Both the position numbers and the translations under genes were made by a program. DNA of 64,000 bases from Myrmaecium sp. VS I D KN 1 (lineage: Eukaryota; Ascomycota; Dothideomycetes; Valsariales; Valsariaceae): the NCBI GenBank assembly GCA_019775845.1, contig JADQAV010000045.1, forward strand, positions 112,271 through 176,270, in the 5' to 3' direction. The notes beneath the pieces were generated by a model. The model was not told the DNA's origin. It saw nothing but the letters and a program-made list of their open reading frames with translations, and did no database searches. Below are positions 1 through 12,143 of the stretch, piece after piece (position 1 is the first letter of the stretch; each line of letters begins with the position of its first letter).

Positions 1-3000
1 AACCTCGCGAAAGTGAGGTCGGTTCTTACTAGATCTGAGAAGCTCAGTTAGGATGTCAATGGCGTTCGAATTCTGAAGAGCGTCATGAGTAGTAGCAAGC
101 ATCGATAGGTTCTTAATGAATTTCAGCATGGTGATCTGATGCTGCGGGAGCATCTTCTTTAGATCTTTCAGGACCCCTAGCGTAGTGTCAGTTGAGCAAT
201 TCACACCATAGCTTGTTGAGGCGACTTACTGATGAGGACCATGCGATCTGCCACATGCTCCTTGACCTGGGTTTCAGCTTGCGAAAAGATGAGGAAAATG
301 TTGACTATCCGCTCCTGGATAGACACAGACACCTTATCCGTCTCATCAAGAACCCGGTTTAGCACCTGTGACAGAGGGTAGAGAACCGAGCTGCGAGAGA
401 AGATCCGGCAGAAGTCGTTCTTAGGCGTCGGCCCTTGGAACCCGAACACGTTCCACACGCCATTGACCCCGATGAGAACAAGGTCCCGCTCATCATCGAT
501 GTCCTCTTCCAGGAATTCGGCCAGCACGTTGATACCTCCGCAGCAGATGAACATTTGCAACGTCAAGGACGAGGTCTGGTACATCTGCCGCACGAAAGCC
601 GCTGCTTCCTTCCGTATCTCACTCGCAAATTTCTTCTGCGCGAATCCTGAGATGATTGGAATGCCGCCCAAGTAACAGAGACTCTCCTGGGCCTCGGCAT
701 CCTCAAAGATGATCATGTTAACAATCTTTAGTAGCGGGAGGATAAGATCTCTACGCGGGTCGTTATTCAGGATCTCCAGGATTGGGAGCATGCCGTGCGA
801 CTTGTAGATAACGGCCTTCTTGTCGGGAGACTCGATCAAAACCGCCATCAGCTGCTCGGTAACATCCAAACGTTCATCATCCGAAAGACTGGATTTTAGT
901 TGAACAACAAGGTCTTCGGTTTGCTTGTGTAAGCGCAGATCTCTGTCACGAGCGACGTTATTCTCAAGATCCATGGGATCAAGACCCTCCTCTTCCAATT
1001 GGGCAAACGGATCGATATCGTCCTCCTCATTTCCCATCCATGAGGTGAGCGAGAGCTTGGAAGTTATCATAGCCAGACTGCTGTGTTCCGAGCCACTGTC
1101 ACTGTCCGGCCTAGGAAAGCTTTGTGTATCTGCGAAGATGTCCGAGAAATCTTCATCCTTAACATCTTCAGCATAACGCTGAATCTCCACTTCCGAATTC
1201 GATCTCTGTATGGGACCGGTTCGACTTGAATCTCCTTGCGATGAAGCACGATTTCGTGGCCCTCTTTTTTCACGGGTGGAACGGGGTGCTATCTTCAAGT
1301 CGGAAGGATGAAACAGCTTGGGAGTGAACGACGCCTCAGCGCGAGCCTTCTGCATATGAGTTATTTGTACCCACTGAATAGACAATCAAAGAGCTTACCT
1401 GCATGGCCTGAAGTTTCTTCTGGAAAGCAGCATCATCGGCAGCAATCAAATCCGAGTAGTCTTCTACCGAGCTTTCTCGGAATATAGTGGTAGGGCGAGC
1501 AATCTGTCCGACCCGGGTCTTTGGATCTTGGGAAGGTTTTGGGGTGCCACGCAAGATCGCAGTCCTGGGTTCTGCGTCCCGTTTCGACGAGGGAACCGGC
1601 GCCAGGGCCGACCGGTTCGACTTCGAACCCGAAGGCATTGCCTTTGCAGCTGTACTTGCAGGTCGCACGGTTTCGAAGTCGCTGGGTTCGGCTCCTTGTC
1701 TAGAGCTCTGCGTCATCCCGGAATCGCTCCATTCATCCAAACTGGATTCCTCAACCACAGAATCAAACGTTGCATAGGTCTTCAGCTTTTCGGAAGATAA
1801 CATCCCCCCGAAATGATCCTGGGGCTTAAGGTGCGGAAGTTGCTGCAGGGCAGTAGGGCTGATGGCAGAGGCAAAGTCGGCGTCCCAGTTGTCGTTCATA
1901 TCAGCCTCTGGCGATCGATAGATGTCGGTGTTAGGCCTCGATCTTGTACTTTGCGCTCCTGGTTTGAGGAATGATGGGGTTCTCAACTGCGGTGGTGAGA
2001 CCTTCTTGCCAGGATTCGGAGCGGACACCGGAGGAGGTCGATTGGACCTTCGAAGGGTGGTATGGTTGGGGGATTTTAGGGCTTCATTCCATTCCTGGAC
2101 ACTCTTGACTGCCTCGTCGTACTTTGTCGTCTTCATTGCTAGTACAGAATCTGCCCTTTTCGCACTCGTTATCCATGCATGCTTCAAGAGTCGTCGGGCA
2201 GAGATCCGGAGGTTTGGATTCTTTTGAAAACATTGCATCAAGAAGTCCCTCACGCTCTAAATGTTGTCAGCTTGGTAGTGAGAGGCTCATTCATAGGATC
2301 TAGACTTACTGTGGAAGCAGCTTGCGGTAAAGGGGGATGCTCGTCGTTGACGATCCGAAACAGCGCCTGCATAGGTTGAAGCTTGTGATAGGGCGGTTTC
2401 CCTTCTATCAGTTCAATTACTGTGCATCCAACGCTCCAGATGTCCGAAGCCGTCGTCGCTCCGCTGAGTTCAATAACCTCGGGAGCCATCCAATATGGTG
2501 TCCCAACCACGCTGGATTCATCTAGGCCTGCCGCTTTGGTGGCCACGCCGAAATCCGCCAGTTTGACAAGGCCCTCCTTAGTCGTGAGGATGTTTGCGCC
2601 TTTGATGTCACGGTGAATAACACCCTGTTCGTGTAGATAGAGCAGCCCATTGAGGACTTGGGACATGTACAGAGCCACAAGGTTCTCGGGGAACTTGCCG
2701 AAATTCTTGCAGATGGAGTGAAGCGAGCCGTTCTCGCAGTATCTACCAAGAGTTAGAATGATGCTCAGAGATAAATGGGTCCACGTATATGCCACGCACT
2801 CCAGAATGATGTAAAGACATTCCGACGACTTAACGAAGCCATGGTATTTGACAATATTGGGATGCTACCAAATCCGGTCAGAATGCCGCACGGTCTAAAG
2901 ATCTCCGGGTTGCTTACGTTTAGGTTCTTGAGCAAGTCGATCTCGAACTACAAATACTGGCCGTCAGTATCCTTGACTGCCTCTCCCAGAGGTGGTCCAT

Positions 3001-3365
3001 ACCATGATTGTCTTCAGCTCGCTCTTGGGTAAATCAGAGAGCTTGACCTGCTTGATAGCGACAGTCTCTCCGGTCCCCCAGTTGAGAGCCCTGTATACCG
3101 ACCCAAAGGCGCCTTTGCCCAGGCAATCGCCCAATTGCTAGACTTCTTGTCAGCGTATACACATTCTCCCCTTCCTGGACGAAACCGTGTGGCAACCTAC
3201 ATAGTCCTTGAGCCCCGTCACATCCTGCGCAGCTCTCTGATTGTGACCGTTGCGACTCGGAGGTGCCGAGTTTGCGCTCGTCGTCTTGACCGCGCGAGCC
3301 TGTGCCGGGGTGCCACGACTGTTGGGTTGCCTGCCGGAGCCGACATGCGGCGATTTCGTGACCAT
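1..3365 (-). CDS. sepH: Septation-initiation-network protein kinase, Cdc7/SepH type (partial, C-terminus outside window)
   Basis: Eight exons are visible: 3365-3201, 3137-3003, 2947-2918, 2864-2800, 2742-2310, 2256-1399, 1349-230 and 176 to the window edge. The start is the ATG giving [10 protein letters not shown] Ser/Thr kinase domain spans about residues 55-320: glycine loop GKGAFGSV, catalytic lysine in [21 protein letters not shown] and APEVIEL. A long Ser/Pro-rich linker follows, then a helical armadillo/HEAT-like region in the last two exons. This layout (N-terminal kinase plus C-terminal ARM-like region) is that of S. pombe Cdc7 and A. nidulans SepH, which act at the spindle pole downstream of the Spg1 GTPase to trigger septum formation. 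That role is inferred from family. The 30-nt third exon is short but in frame. The C-terminus lies beyond position 1, so full length cannot be judged. Confidence 0.9.
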
Positions 3366-4587
3366 CGCGGGCTCGGATAACGACTCTGTCGTCGACGGAG
3401 CTAGGTGTACGGAAGCTCGAATATCGAAGGGATCGCGAGGGGTACACGGGTGCGAGACGAAAAAGGAGGAGAAGGATAATTCGCGGTAAAATAGGCGTAA
3501 AAGCTCGCTCTTGAGATCCTCATAGCACACTCGGCCTCGGGTGGACTAGTCGAAGCGTTTGCGGTATGGAGTAGCGACGTTCGAGCCTCCCTTCGTCTGT
3601 CGGTCGCGCAGGTGGATATGCGGATGCGGAGTGTATCGCCTGCGAGGGGGATATCGCAGGTAACAGTTACGGCTGGTTCGAACGCTGGGATGAAGCGTTA
3701 CAGCTAGAGAGCTGAACCCGGCGACAAAGATCCCAGCAAACCGCTCGATCCCTTGTATTTTCCTAAAGCGGGCTCATATGTAAGGCTGACCACTGTCTGG
3801 CATGTAGGCCGCCGGCGCAGCTGGCGAGGGTGTCCGATGCTCTGGTGAAGAATAAGTGCCGTGGATTGGCTGCGGCGACTCGCTGGCTCTCGATGTTGTG
3901 TCCGAGTCGTTGTGTCGCTCTCCATGCCCCGTCGCACCGACCCGTCCAAAGACCGCCCGCCGCCCGCCCGCTAAACTCCGCACCGTGACTAGGAGTACTG
4001 ACAGCCTACCAGGTAGCGAAGACAAATCTTTTCACCAGAAATTGATGAAAGTGGCAGGCCGGCAACTCACACACAGTCAACGGGATGCCCTTGAGCAATT
4101 CCACGCTCTGCACACGCACAGCGGAAGTCCTTCAAGCTGTTTGCGAAACGGTGAATCATAGTATTTACATATAGCTCCGAGCATACATCCTCAGGGCTAT
4201 CGCTGCAAAGGTACGCCAGGGTCTCTTCTCACGACTCAGGTTCCCCGGCCTTATCCACCTCGACATCTCACGTCGTGGGTTCATTGGACAACTGCCATGC
4301 TGACATGATGAGATCTTTGCCAGACCTGCTTAGCCGATTGCTAAGATCTCGTGAGTTCCAGATCTACTAGGGTTACTCAGGTGCTGCATGCTTGACGAGC
4401 TTGATGGGCAAGATAACTTTGCCAGTAGGTAGGCATTGTGTTTATTATTTGTTCAACTCCACGCTTTTGGGCTCAAATATTTGCCCCGTGTGTTTTTACC
4501 TCATCAGACGAAAATGAATGTATACAGAGAAGAAAAATCGACTCCGCAACTGTCCTTCCTCCTCCGTTCAAAGACGCGAGCCTTGCC
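3366..4587. other. Intergenic, sepH upstream region
   Basis: About 1.2 kb lies between the sepH start and the stop of the SDR gene on the same strand. Only short overlapping open frames without coding character are present. It presumably holds the sepH promoter and leader and the SDR 3' UTR. I recognise no RNA gene or repeat. Confidence 0.5.
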
Positions 4588-5563
4588 TTAAGCTCCTCCG
4601 ACAACGTTCAGCACGCCACCATCAACCGTCAGGATCTGGCCATTGACGTAGTTGTTCTTCGTCAAAAAGAGCTTCGATAGTGTCAGTTACTGCAACTGTA
4701 CATAGGACAGGGGTACTTACTACTGCCTGCGCCATCTCCTCGTCAGCACCTCCCCGACCAGCAGGCACGTGCCCTTTCTCTTGTACTTTCTCAGCAGGTA
4801 GTTTACTCTTTTGGTCCGGACCGCTCTCTTTCACAGTCATTTCGGATGGGAAGTATCTAAGACAACGGTCAGCAGACTGTCATGTCCAACGGTGCAGATG
4901 ATCCTACCCCGGAGCAATGCTGTTCACACGGATATTCAGCTTCTGAAATTCCGCACTCATCAGCTTGGACAAGTGCACCGTGGCAGCCTTAGCAGCATTG
5001 TATGCGAAATGCCCTTGAGCATGACGCATGATGCCGCTCATGCTGGAGATGGTGATGACGTTCGCCGAATGGTGTCCCTCCTTCGCCGCGGCTTGCAGGA
5101 GCGGCAGGAAGGCGACGGTGGTGAAGTACACGGCGGAAACATCCACGTTGTAGGTCTCGTTCCACTCCTCGAAGCTCTCGCTCTCCCAAAGTTTCTTCTT
5201 CATGTCTCCCGCGTCCTCGTGCTCGGGCGCCGCTTTGGGGCCCGGGATTCCGGCCGCGCACACCAACAGGTTCAGCACTTTCTCTTTCTTCTCCAACTCC
5301 TGGACGGCTTTCTCGAGCTCTTGTTTGCTGCGGACATCGCACGTGCACAGGGGAATGATCTGACCGTGGCCGTCGGGACTGTGATATTCTGATGCTCGCT
5401 TCAAGGCTTCCTCCCGGCGTCCCACGATGTACACCTTGGCTCCGTTGGCGGCCAGCGCTTGTGCAGCCATGAGGCCGATGCCGGAACCTCCACCGGTGAC
5501 AAGACATACATCCCCCTTCACGGAGAAGAGCTTGTCCGCTCTGAGATCGTTCGTCTCAGCCAT
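4588..5563 (-). CDS. Short-chain dehydrogenase/reductase (classical SDR)
   Basis: Three exons (5563-4908, 4856-4721, 4671-4588) join to 876 nt, or 291 aa. The Rossmann motif TGGGSGIG is near residue 22. The CAAG motif (equivalent of NNAG), the catalytic serine in ISSMSG and the YNAAK Tyr/Lys pair follow in the usual order. The C-terminal exon gives LTKNNYVNGQ followed by VDGG, the typical SDR ending. The second intron uses a cgaAG acceptor about 12 nt after a taactgac branch point. The nearer cAG sites would bring in a stop, so the in-frame choice is clear. It is an NAD(P)-dependent oxidoreductase with unknown substrate. Relatives are often labelled 3-oxoacyl-ACP reductase/RhlG-like by homology only. 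No biosynthetic neighbours point to a pathway. Confidence 0.88.
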
Positions 5564-6749
5564 GACGGGTTATACTTGCGAACTTGTTTCGATGAACTTG
5601 AGTAACTTCCGTTGGGCTTGCAGGAAAACAGATTATTGTGTAGTTGAAGTTAGAGAAGGGAAATCGAAGGAAATATTTATTGTTTTAAAGCCCTGGAGCG
5701 TTGATGGTCGCTCGAGTCCCTGACGTACTGATTTGCAATGCGCGACACCGCCACCACGACGTCATCGATTCGGCTGCTCCCGGTCGATCAACGAACCGGT
5801 CTGACAGCCTTATCTAAATTACTCGCTAAAACTGCTTATTCCAGATAGTCCATATCTACTGTACAATATTTATGGATCGCCATTCTTCAGCACCGTCTCT
5901 ACGTAGAGCAAAGCACACACCTAGATCATGGTTTGTACTCCGTGCTGCATGATGTAGCCATCGTGCATTGCAAAAAGGCCCCAAGCGGATCCACGCATAG
6001 CAACTATCATAAGCAGGGCATCTTCTGGGTGAAGCGCTCGAAAATCGAAAGTGTGGGTTATAAGAATTCGCTATAACATTGAATGGCTTTATGAAACGAG
6101 GAACGATCGAGAAAGAACGGCTGAGGGGTATCCTACCATCGCGACGGACTTCGACTCCGTCTATCTAGAGATTTTTGCTCCACCGCTCGCGCGGTTTCAA
6201 GTGACTTCTTCAGATCCTCCTCACAACATTCAGACCTTGGCTCGACCCCCTCCCCGACCCCAAAGAGGTACAAAGTATCTATACCCCATCGAACGCTTTG
6301 ACCGCTTTCATCCTCCTAGAATCTCTCATAGATAGCATGTGAAATATCGATGCATGGAATGGTGTGAAGACATGACCACAGCTCGGGCTAGTGAGAGGCA
6401 GACTGTCTGGAATGAAGAATGCAATACTGAACTATTGCGCTTTGAGGTCACGGACATCGAGCCCATGGCTGCGCAATGGATAGTGTCAGCATCTACATTT
6501 GCTGAGATGCCGTTTCCTGCTATCTGAGACCATTCAGGTCGGTCAACATGATAGGTGCGACAAGGCCGGAACAAGAAGGTAGTCTGTTTATGCATTGGCG
6601 GGTGCATAACAGATGGGATTGATCATGTTGGCTCCCTTAACAAGTTGGAAGTCGATTCCCGCTGATGATATACGCCCGCGGATAAGATCTGCCCCAAGGA
6701 CGCTGAATGGGGGAGAGACGCTGCTGTCCTCCTTCAGACCTCAATCTGA
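5564..6749. other. Intergenic region
   Basis: About 1.2 kb between the SDR start and the ICE2 stop (both minus strand). It serves as SDR promoter and ICE2 3' flank. A GACGTC palindrome, the core of a bZIP/CRE-like site, lies near 5758 about 195 bp upstream of the SDR start; a six-base match alone is weak evidence. No gene was seen. Confidence 0.45.
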
Positions 6750-8168
6750 TCAGTCCGACTTCCAGTGGCTCGTTAAACGTCCATCGTCGTCTTCTTTCGA
6801 GATCTTGAGCTCGATGAAGTACAGCGCCATTGTACAGCCGAGATTGACCCATCTCCAAAGATTCCCGCCAGCATCGCCGCCCTGACCTCTCCACCAATCA
6901 GCTGTTTCACTATCGCCGTTTGAAGAGGCGAAATGTTGCATCAACAGGCTCGTGTATACAGCGATCAGGATGCTGGGGCTGAACCAGTTCAGCAAAGCGA
7001 GTATTCTGCTCGCATCATCGCTATCTTCCAGCGAAGGTTCCTGGGATAAGGCACGTGCACCCGATTCGCGCACTGCAGGAATAATGCGTGCGGCAGCATA
7101 CATAACCATAACTCGGTAAGCCAACGAAATCAGGACCGATGGAGTGATGGTTTGAACTGCGGCCATGATAATATTGAACGTGGAATGGACAATCGAAGGC
7201 AGCGATGACAGTGCATGTACGAGAGTCGTATACGAAGCCATGATGATAGGAGGGAGCGGAGGCAAAGCCGGCTGCGCAGGAGGCTCAGAAGCACCGGCTG
7301 CAGAGGAGGGCTGATAGTCTGTGAAGATCTGATAGATACACAGCGTAATGTAGGCAAACTGATATGTCTGTTAGACTAGTTCTAGTAGGGGCACAGATCA
7401 CTTACAAGTAATGCACTTTCCACCGGGTTGCCTCTACCGCTCACAACACCCCAGGAGCAGAGGAAAACAAGGCACATCAATGCAGCGCCGATCAGCATCG
7501 CGTCAACAGGGCTGATATCCGGGAAATGAGTAATCCTCCAGAGAAAATAGAGCGAGCTGGAAAAGATCGATGCGGAGAATATCAAGAGGCCGATCTGATT
7601 CTCAAGTTAACAATATGATAGGCGATCCGAGCCTTGCACCGCTTACCATCCAGTTGTCTCCTCTCTCTCGATTGACAAGCCATCTGGTGATTTGGCCGGC
7701 AGCTTGAATGACAAGCAGGCTGCAAAAGCCTTCGGCGATCTGGAAGACGGGAATCGACCACCGCAATATTTTGTCCCAGCTGCCAACAGTGACCCACTCC
7801 AGCAAACCTTGTCTTCCAAAGAGCCATTCTTGTATTGAAGTTTCTTCAGCCCGCTTGCTGCCAAATGTCCTCTCAGCCCATCCATGCTTCGTTACATCAG
7901 AGTCGACAGAGAATTTGTTCAGGCTCCAGATCAGCAGAACCGAAATCGCGAGCCACTGGCTCCACCCTATCGACTGCACCAGCAACCACCTAATCCGTGA
8001 TGTATCCGGTGTCGCGAGTCGGAGGACGGAGTAGAAGAAGTAGTAGGCGGCCAAAGATAACGAGAAAGCCAGACCGCAAGTTCGGCCACCTACGTCGAAG
8101 GCGAGCGGAATTGTGAAGAGGATGGCGAATAAGAAGGCTACCGAGCCCAGCACTCGTGTTATCCACAT
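6750..8168 (-). CDS. ice2: ICE2 family ER membrane protein
   Basis: Exons 8168-7647, 7594-7406 and 7358-6750 join in phase 0 to 440 codons (439 aa), normal length for the family. The start is ATG giving MWITRVLGS, directly followed by the conserved hydrophobic segment IPLAFDVGGRTCGLA and LRLATPD. About eight to ten membrane segments are visible across the protein. A short acidic loop (SLEDSDDASR) and a hydrophilic tail (KISKEDDDGRL) follow. Yeast Ice2 is an ER integral membrane protein needed for cortical ER inheritance and for linking lipid droplets and phospholipid synthesis. Function here is by family. The gene is transcribed away from MYG1, sharing a 1.05-kb upstream region. Confidence 0.85.
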
Positions 8169-9216
8169 CGATGCAGACAGTTCGAGCTGGCACGGAACGC
8201 CAGCTCGGAGATCAAACTCGGTGTAACGACCGCGGCGGTTGGGTTGGAAAAGTCCCTTGCGCGTCCTTGCGCGCAGATCGCGCCCGAGCCGGGTGGACGT
8301 TGAAGGTGTTCGGCAAGTTGGTTTGCGAGGGGGGAATTTGACCTGAAAGCTGTGGTTGGGTGAAGAAACAATCCGTCCTGATGACGATAGGACACGTGAA
8401 AGTCGAGGAGGCCTAAGGCAGGGAGAAAGGGTGACGGTGCACTGGAGCTGCAACGTAAGGTATCGGCCAGGGATATCCAAGGCACGGTACAATGGTACTT
8501 TTGGCGCGAGTTGGATGCGAGCGGTTCGGAGGCATGCACCTTGCTACTGGTAGTGAGGCAGGTACAAAATGTAGAGGCAGTGGCAGAGGGGTGGACCGGC
8601 GGTGTTAACGTGTCGAGTGGAGTGGTCAAGAGCGGTGAAAAGGCGGGAAACCGATGGAGGCCGGGGGTCCGTGGGCGGAGGCTGTCGCGTGTCGGGGGAT
8701 GTTGTCAGGGCTCGATCTCGTCCTCCCCCAAGCTGAGCTGCTGTGGCGGGTGCGCCCGAAGCCTGAAGTGGGCGGCGGAGCGTGCGGAACAGAGCGGAGC
8801 AGAACAACTTGGCCAAGTCACTTTCGCGAGATATACCAAGGATGGGTGGAGGATACTACCAATGTTCATTTTGTTTTATACGAGCACCTACAATCGTATG
8901 TACTTAGTCGGTAGGTATGTATCTTAGGTATTCGTACGGAGGAGCATAAGAGTAAAAGAGACTTCAATAATGTACAGCTGGTGCTCATCCCCCCACTCTA
9001 TGCACAGCCACTGCACTCGGCGCCTGTAGGCGGAAGAAAAACTTAACTAGTGGGGGTAATCCTCTGGGCTATCATTGGCGAATTCACGCTGTCCTGTTGT
9101 ATCTCCCGTATTGTTTCGCTCACCAATACCGATCACTAGTAGTACTCGTACACATTTTCATGCTCACCAGCAGTTTGTTCATATAATCCTGTCTGCCCGC
9201 GTGCTCTCACTGTTTG
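8169..9216. promoter_or_regulatory. Divergent intergenic region between ice2 and MYG1
   Basis: The 1.05-kb gap separates two start codons facing away from each other, so it must contain both promoters and leaders. A tract rich in GTAC/GGTA words (about 8895-8937) is one of several similar tracts in this window. No open frame here looks like a gene. Confidence 0.6.
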
Positions 9217-10500
9217 ATGCTCAAACCTGCGCTGAGGACATTCTCATTCCGTGCTGCATTCACTCCATCCCGCCTCGCTTTTCCTTCACGCCATCCATTT
9301 GCCCCGCTGTCACGCATGACGACCACGCATCAGCGCAACCTTTCCGACGTCGCAGAGACTCCCGCAAAGCGTCTGAAGATGTCCGGACCCCTCATTGGAA
9401 CCCATAGGTCAGTATTCCTTCCCAGATCTCCCGACCACACCACGTTGGCCGCGCTCGAATGCAGCTAACACCTTCAAACCAAAAAAAGTGGTCACTTCCA
9501 CGCCGACGAAGCTTTGGCCGTCTACCTTCTCCGCCTCCTGCCTACCTATGCCGACAGCCCTCTCGTGCGCACCCGTGATCCCGCAGTGTTGCAGACATGC
9601 CACACCGTCGTGGATGTCGGTGGTGAATACGACGCCGCTCGTAACCGGTTCGACCACCACCAGCGCGAGTTCCAGACCACCTTCCCGGGCAAGAACACCC
9701 GCCTCTCCTCCGCCGGCCTGGTCTACATGCACTTCGGCAAGCAGATCATCGCCGAGGTGACCAAGCTTGCGTCGGACAGCGAAGACGTGTCCGTTCTTTA
9801 TGAGAAGATCTACGAATGCTTCGTCGAGGCCTTCGATGCCAACGACAACGGTGTCTCCGTCTATGACACCAAGGCCCTCCTCGCTGCCGGGCTCACCAAG
9901 CGCTTCGAGGACCGCGGCTTCAGCATCGCCTCCGTCGTGAACCGCTACAACTACGAGGTCGCTGCGCCCGGCGCTGCCTCGCAGCCCACCGAAGAGAAGA
10001 CAAAGGAGCAACAGCAAGCCGAAGAGGACGCGCGTTTCCTCAAGGCATCCGCCTTCACCGGTGAACAATTCACCATCGAGCTACTCGACAAGGCCTTCTC
10101 CTGGCTGCCCGCCCGCGCCTCCGTGCGCGCCGCCTACGCCGCCCGCCACACTCACCACCCCTCGGGCCAGATCATGGTGCTCAACGAAGGCCTCCCGTGG
10201 ACCGACCACCTGTACACCGTGGAGGCGGAGCACCCGGATGACGCGCCGGTCCTGTACGTGCTGTTCCCCGAGTCGGCCGAGGAGGACGCCAAGTGGCGGA
10301 TCCGCGCCGTGAGCGTCCAGAACGGCGGCTTCGACAACCGCAAGGACCTGCCGGACGCGTGGAAGGGAGTGCGGGACGAGGAGCTGGACAAGGTGTCCGG
10401 CATCCCCGGCTGCGTCTTCGTGCACGCCAGCGGCTTCATCGGCGGCAACAAGACCTTCGAAGGTGCTTTGGGGATGGCCAAGAAGGCGGTGGAGATGTAA
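9217..10500 (+). CDS. myg1: MYG1 family exonuclease/metal-dependent hydrolase
   Basis: Exons 9217-9407 and 9489-10500 give 401 codons (400 aa). The N-terminus (MLKPALRTFSFRAAF) is basic, Arg/Ser/Phe-rich and free of acidic residues for about 30 residues, as in a mitochondrial presequence. A second ATG at 9316 (MTTTHQRN) and a third at 9379 lie downstream; a short basic patch (AKRLK) lies between them. The core has the family signatures GHFHADEA, VDVGGEYD and FDHHQREF, which match the DHH-type metal-binding pattern, and then GFIGGNKTFEGA near the C-terminus. Vertebrate MYG1 is a 3'-5' RNA exonuclease acting in both nucleus/nucleolus and mitochondria. Dual targeting by alternative starts is an inference here. 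The intron ends in a long A-run before its AG. Confidence 0.9.
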
Positions 10501-11531
10501 AGGGAGGACCAAAGTCACCGGGGTGGTTGAAAAAGAAGTGGAACAGAGTAAGTCTAGAGCCATCATGGTCATCGTTCGTATATCATCAATGGCGTTATCG
10601 GCAAGTTTATGAAAGCGTCACCGTGCGGCTGTGTTCGCCCACATGTTCTCATTCGAGAGGAAGTTGGATTGAAACGTGGAAAATATAAGAAGGCAATGGA
10701 AAATAAGATCTGCAATAGAGGTGCTGATTCCCTTCCTGGTTGCCGAATTTACTGATCTGGATGCGAGATACCTATGAGATAGCAACAAATCAATGAAAAT
10801 TCAGAAGATGAAGACGAACTGTCACGCGAACTGCAGTGCCCAACTTCCAAGTTGTTTCCGCCCAATCACTTTGCGCTCGCTCGCTCGATCGCTCGCCGTC
10901 GTTGTTGTAAAGAGTTGTGCCACAGCCATTGGATGTCCTTCGTTTACCTTTGCAATCAATAGGAATGTCTATGAGGTAGCGACTGATCGACTTCATATGA
11001 CAACACACGCAAGCGAGCCGTACCGTGAAAAAGGATGAGCGACAAAAGACGCCATTTCAACCAGACGATCCGGGCACAGAAGGGGAATGTGAGGTTTTCA
11101 ACCGGGAGGCCTGTAAGATACGGATACATTGGGTGGATGGAAAAAGCATAAAACGCCTAGAACTCCCGTCCACCATCACGAGTGTTGACTGAAACCCCTC
11201 CAAAAAAAAACAATACAGGTAAGGAAGGTCCCGAAACCCCATTGTGAGGACACAGCTTTCCGCCGAGTATGATGGCTCACCGCTTTGTTTTTTTTTATTC
11301 TTTTCTTTTCCCTGGCTTCTTTTCCACGAAAAAGCTCGGGCACAGTCAGCCTGACGACATCCGTTGAGCAGGTTGAGATCAGACCGATGGGGATCTTTGG
11401 CCAGTTGCGCCGGCGGATCTTCCTCGTTATACCTCGTTGTGCTCCTCGGCACATACGGGCCACTCGTGTCATTCACACCGGGGTGGCTTTTGCTGCACGA
11501 ATGTCCGCATGCTACATAGCAAGGGCCCCAC
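10501..11531. other. Convergent intergenic region (3' flanks of MYG1 and igo1)
   Basis: One kilobase between two convergent stop codons. Open frames on both strands are short and of non-coding composition. It contains short A-runs (11202-11210) and T-runs (11286-11294) and a GCTCGCTCGCTCGATCGCTCG tract near 10878, but no recognised gene. Confidence 0.5.
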
Positions 11532-12143
11532 TCATGACTGCTGCTGTCCCTCTTCAACGTCGCTGGCATTTGTTTCACGCATCAGGCTGGTTTCGCGGTG
11601 CAAAAAGCTACCTTCCTTGACCGGAGAGGTTGATTCGGAACCCCTCGGGATCGCTCCAGCTGGCGGGGAGAGGCTAATGCCGTTTAGGCTATTGGCGTTG
11701 TGTTGCTGTGCAGCATGGTGGGGAGTGCTGCTATGAGGAATCTTCTCAGGCACTGGGTGTTCGCGACCGATTTGGGTGACGCCAATGTCGGATGCCTTGC
11801 CTGCTTTGCTGAGAGCATAGTCCCCGCTATCGAAATACTTGCGCTCCTAAGAAGAGAAGTTCGTTCAGCCCTCGATTCCTCGACTGTACAGTAACGACGC
11901 GAAGGCAATAGGCCTTACCTTCAATTTGTTCTGAAGAAGGTCCTTTTTGTTGGGCAACTTGCCATATAGGCGGAACAGACGCTGCTCATCCGGCGACAGA
12001 GACTATTCAGATCAGTAATGTGTATCTCCACGAGTATCTCGCAATCACCCTAAGCACGAAGCACGATGGGTGGAGGAGAGAAATAGAGGTTGGAGGGGGT
12101 TACGCACGCTAACGTCGACCTTGTTCTGTTGATGAGGATTCAT
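11532..12143 (-). CDS. igo1: Endosulfine-family PP2A inhibitor (Igo1/ARPP19-like)
   Basis: Three exons (12143-12108, 12002-11919, 11846-11532) join to 145 codons (144 aa). The first exon is only 36 nt (MNPHQQNKVDVS). The family core is complete: SLSPDEQRLFRLYGKLPNKK followed by LLQNKLKERKYFDSGDYAL. Ser47 within FDSGDY is the residue that Greatwall/Rim15 kinases phosphorylate in homologues, turning the protein into an inhibitor of PP2A-B55 and so affecting mitotic entry and quiescence. The C-terminal part is Ser/Pro/His-rich and probably disordered. The gene is small and intron-split, so an automated ORF search would miss two of its three exons. Function is by strong motif identity; regulation by a Rim15 orthologue is inferred. 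Confidence 0.93.

Noticed and set aside
9409-10068. A 219-codon frame antisense to MYG1
   Set aside because: Shadow of the GC-biased MYG1 exon 2.
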